Positions 5,946-7,969 of a stretch of 7,969 nt of DNA are shown here, piece by piece. This DNA is from Flavobacteriales bacterium (lineage in GTDB: Bacteria; Bacteroidota; Bacteroidia; Flavobacteriales_D; Sanyastnellaceae). Each line of letters starts with the position of its first letter. Position 1 is the stretch's first letter. The notes beneath the pieces were generated by a model. It made no database searches, was not told the origin of the DNA, and saw nothing but the letters and a program-made list of their open reading frames with translations. The stretch spans positions 1 to 7,969 of the forward strand of contig DQRJ01000009.1 in the NCBI GenBank assembly GCA_015663855.1. The letters run 5' to 3'. Position numbers and translations under genes: made by a program.

Positions 5946-7217
5946 CCTGAAATCAGCGCCTTTATAAATAGCCATTTCTCCAAGTTCCTCTTCAATTCTG
6001 AGGAGTTGGTTATATTTTGCTATTCTATCCGAGCGGCTAGCTGAGCCTGTTTTGATTTGGCCTGTACTGAGAGCCACTGCTAAGTCAGCAATCGTAGTAT
6101 CCTCAGTTTCCCCACTCCTATGGCTCATAACTGACGAGTAACCTGCTCTATGCGCCATCTCAACTGCGTCAATAGTCTCAGTAAGTGTTCCAATCTGATT
6201 TACTTTAACTAAAATAGAATTTGCCACTCCCTTCTCTATCCCTTGGGTCAGTCTACTAACGTTAGTGACAAATAAATCGTCACCTACTAGCTGTAATTTC
6301 TCACCAAGTCTGTCTGTCAACAACTTCCAAGCATCCCAATCATCCTCATCTAATGCATCCTCAATGCTAATAATAGGATATTTTTGACTCCATTTATCCC
6401 AAAAATCAACCATTCCCTCTCCATCCATCTCTTCACCTGTAGAATCGAATCGGTAAATCCCTCTCTTCTTATCATAAAACTCAGATGCAGCTGCGTCAAA
6501 CGCTAACAAAACATCATCACCAGGCTTATATCCAGCCTTTTCAATAGCTCGAAGAACGAACTCAACACCTTCTTCATTTGACTTTAGGTTTGGAGCAAAA
6601 CCACCCTCATCACCTACGTTAGTCGAGTGTCCTTTATCTCTAAGAACTGACTTAAGACTGTGAAAAATCTCTGTTCCCATTCTTAACCCCTCAGAAAACG
6701 TATCAGCACCTACAGGCATAACCATATACTCCTGAATATCAATCTTATTATCAGCATGAGAGCCTCCATTCAGGATATTCATCATAGGAACCGGCAACGT
6801 AGATACATTGGCGCCCCCTATATATCTATATAGCGGCTGTCTTACAGTTTCAGCAGCGGCCTTCGCTACAGCTAGTGAAACGCCTAAAATAGCATTCGCT
6901 CCAAGATTACTTTTATTCTCAGTCCCATCAATATCGATCATAACCTGATCTATCAATCGCTGCTCAGTTACATCAAATCCATTCAGCTCATCATTCAAAA
7001 TGGTATTTACATGATCAACCGCAGAAGCAACACCTTTCCCCATCCATCTATCTCCCCCATCTCTTAGCTCAACAGCCTCATGTATACCTGTCGAAGCACC
7101 CGATGGCACAGCAGCTCTCCCAAAGGCTCCCTCAGCAGTTACTACTTCTACCTCTAAGGTTGGATTCCCTCTTGAATCCAAAATTTGCCTTGCATGTATT
7201 ATCTCAATATTACTCAT
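5940..7217 (-). CDS. eno: Enolase (phosphopyruvate hydratase)
   Basis: The product has 425 residues, close to the usual 425-435. Enolase converts 2-phosphoglycerate to phosphoenolpyruvate in cytoplasmic glycolysis and the reverse in gluconeogenesis, and needs Mg2+. The N-terminal domain contains ARQILDSRGNPTLEVEV at 9-25 and VPSGASTGIHEAVELRDG at 37-54. The catalytic barrel carries the Mg2+ ligands Asp241 (LAFDAAASEF), Glu286 (SIEDALDEDDWD) and Asp313 (VGDDLFVTN), the general acid-side Glu204 (VGDEGGFAPN), the base Lys338 (SILVKVNQIGT), and the loop SHRSGETED at 365-373; GSASRSDRIAKYNQL at 391-405 completes the signature. All catalytic positions are intact. Small deviations are a non-typical stretch at 151-168 and Ala for Gly at 288 and 296. 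The ATG at 7217 follows the carA stop after a single base, so translation is probably coupled to carA and transcription comes from a promoter beyond the right edge. The gene ends 9 bases from the convergent secreted-protein gene. Confidence 0.97.
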   Translation of the reverse strand: MSNIEIIHARQILDSRGNPTLEVEVVTAEGAFGRAAVPSGASTGIHEAVELRDGGDRWMGKGVASAVDHVNTILNDELNGFDVTEQRLIDQVMIDIDGTENKSNLGANAILGVSLAVAKAAAETVRQPLYRYIGGANVSTLPVPMMNILNGGSHADNKIDIQEYMVMPVGADTFSEGLRMGTEIFHSLKSVLRDKGHSTNVGDEGGFAPNLKSNEEGVEFVLRAIEKAGYKPGDDVLLAFDAAASEFYDKKRGIYRFDSTGEEMDGEGMVDFWDKWSQKYPIISIEDALDEDDWDAWKLLTDRLGEKLQLVGDDLFVTNVSRLTQGIEKGVANSILVKVNQIGTLTETIDAVEMAHRAGYSSVMSHRSGETEDTTIADLAVALSTGQIKTGSASRSDRIAKYNQLLRIEEELGEMAIYKGADFRK

Positions 7218-7218
7218 A

Positions 7219-7969
7219 TTAAACAGCTACTTGTTTATTTACTTTAATCAATTCGATAAATTCATCAAACAGATACCTACTGTCATGCGGCCCTGCAGAG
7301 GCCTCTGGATGAAACTGTACACTAAACACAGGCTTATCCTTAACTCTAATCCCCGCAATAGAATCATCATTTAAGTGGATGTGTGTCACTTCTATTTCTG
7401 ATTGTTCTTTCACCGAATCATGGCTAACCACAAAACCATGATTTTGTGATGTGATTTCGCATTTTCCGGTAATTAAATTCTTGACTGGATGGTTAACTCC
7501 CCTATGTCCATTAAACATTTTCTCAGTGCTTAACCCTTGACTTAAAGAAATTAGTTGGTGCCCTAAACATATCCCGAACACCGGAATGCCCGAAGAAACT
7601 AAACTCTTAACTTCACTTATAACAGAAGTCATAACGGAAGGATCTCCAGGACCATTCGATAGCATAATTCCGTCAGGGTTCCAATCTAATAATTCAGCTG
7701 CGGTTGAATCCCATGGGAAAACTCGTATTGTACACCCCCTATCTTCTAAACACGTAGCAATACTTCTTTTCAATCCCAAATCTAATAGAGCAACTTTATG
7801 TTCACCATTAGTACAGAAATCATAAGCTTCAGTAACGGACACTTCACTACTAAGTTCCAAACCATCCATTGATGGTACTTCGCTTAGAAGTGATTTTAAC
7901 TTGTCAATATTAAATTCCTCCGATGATAAAACCGAGTTCATCGCCCCATTTTTACGAATATGACGCACA
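7219..7969 (-). CDS. carA: Carbamoyl-phosphate synthase small subunit, C-terminal part (5' end outside window)
   Basis: About 250 C-terminal residues are present; the family usually has 360-380, so roughly 120 N-terminal residues lie beyond the edge. The apparent GTG near 7968 is an internal Val codon and not the start. CarA is the glutaminase subunit that supplies ammonia to CarB for carbamoyl phosphate, the precursor of pyrimidines and arginine. Counting from that Val, the class I glutamine amidotransferase domain covers about 57-242: LLDLGLKRSI at 61-70, SNGPGDP at 104-110, the nucleophile Cys134 in FGICLGHQL, MFNGHRGVNHPVKNL at 151-165, SQNHGFVV at 174-181, and the His220/Glu222 pair in FHPEA. 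The triad is complete. The HIRKNGAMN stretch at the edge belongs to the end of the N-terminal small-chain domain. The carA and eno genes are one base apart (TAA-T-ATG), an operon order I recall from other Bacteroidota, where it follows rplQ; the upstream gene is not visible here. Confidence 0.95.
   Translation of the reverse strand, partial: VRHIRKNGAMNSVLSSEEFNIDKLKSLLSEVPSMDGLELSSEVSVTEAYDFCTNGEHKVALLDLGLKRSIATCLEDRGCTIRVFPWDSTAAELLDWNPDGIMLSNGPGDPSVMTSVISEVKSLVSSGIPVFGICLGHQLISLSQGLSTEKMFNGHRGVNHPVKNLITGKCEITSQNHGFVVSHDSVKEQSEIEVTHIHLNDDSIAGIRVKDKPVFSVQFHPEASAGPHDSRYLFDEFIELIKVNKQVAV

Noticed and set aside
7586..7825. Plus-strand open frame of 79 codons opposite carA
   Set aside because: It is antisense to the conserved amidotransferase domain of CarA and its translation resembles no known protein.

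Overview
The window reads as chromosomal DNA of a member of Bacteroidota, most likely an aquatic flavobacterial lineage. The sequence evidence is a lipoprotein with a GWxTD domain, a very large secreted protein ending in a type IX secretion (T9SS) sorting domain, weak or absent Shine-Dalgarno sites, AT-rich DNA, and CarA and enolase sequences with Bacteroidota-type signature stretches. No tRNA, rRNA, CRISPR array, insertion sequence or phage gene was found.

Layout. Bases 1-2043 on the + strand look like one operon: the 3' end of a probable rmuC gene, a GWxTD lipoprotein gene that overlaps it by the four bases ATGA, and rlmB (23S rRNA 2'-O-methyltransferase) 16 bases further on. A 68-base AT-rich gap follows, with a possible Bacteroidota-type promoter. 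Bases 2112-5930 are one open reading frame of 1272 codons starting at TTG. Its product has a signal peptide, an N-terminal module I cannot name, eleven cysteine-bearing HYR/Ig-like repeats of about 80 residues, and a C-terminal T9SS type A sorting domain. It ends 9 bases from the stop codon of the convergent minus-strand pair carA-eno, whose two genes are separated by one base. carA runs off the right edge and lacks its N-terminal part.

How the genes work together. rlmB (ribosome modification), eno (glycolysis) and carA (carbamoyl phosphate for pyrimidines and arginine) are housekeeping genes. The accessory element is the repeat protein, which should be exported by Sec, moved across the outer membrane by T9SS, and either anchored on the cell surface or released. 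Its probable role is adhesion or surface structure, but no enzymatic motif was seen and no ligand can be named. The least described parts are its N-terminal module and the GWxTD lipoprotein; nothing in the window amounts to a clearly new multi-gene system.
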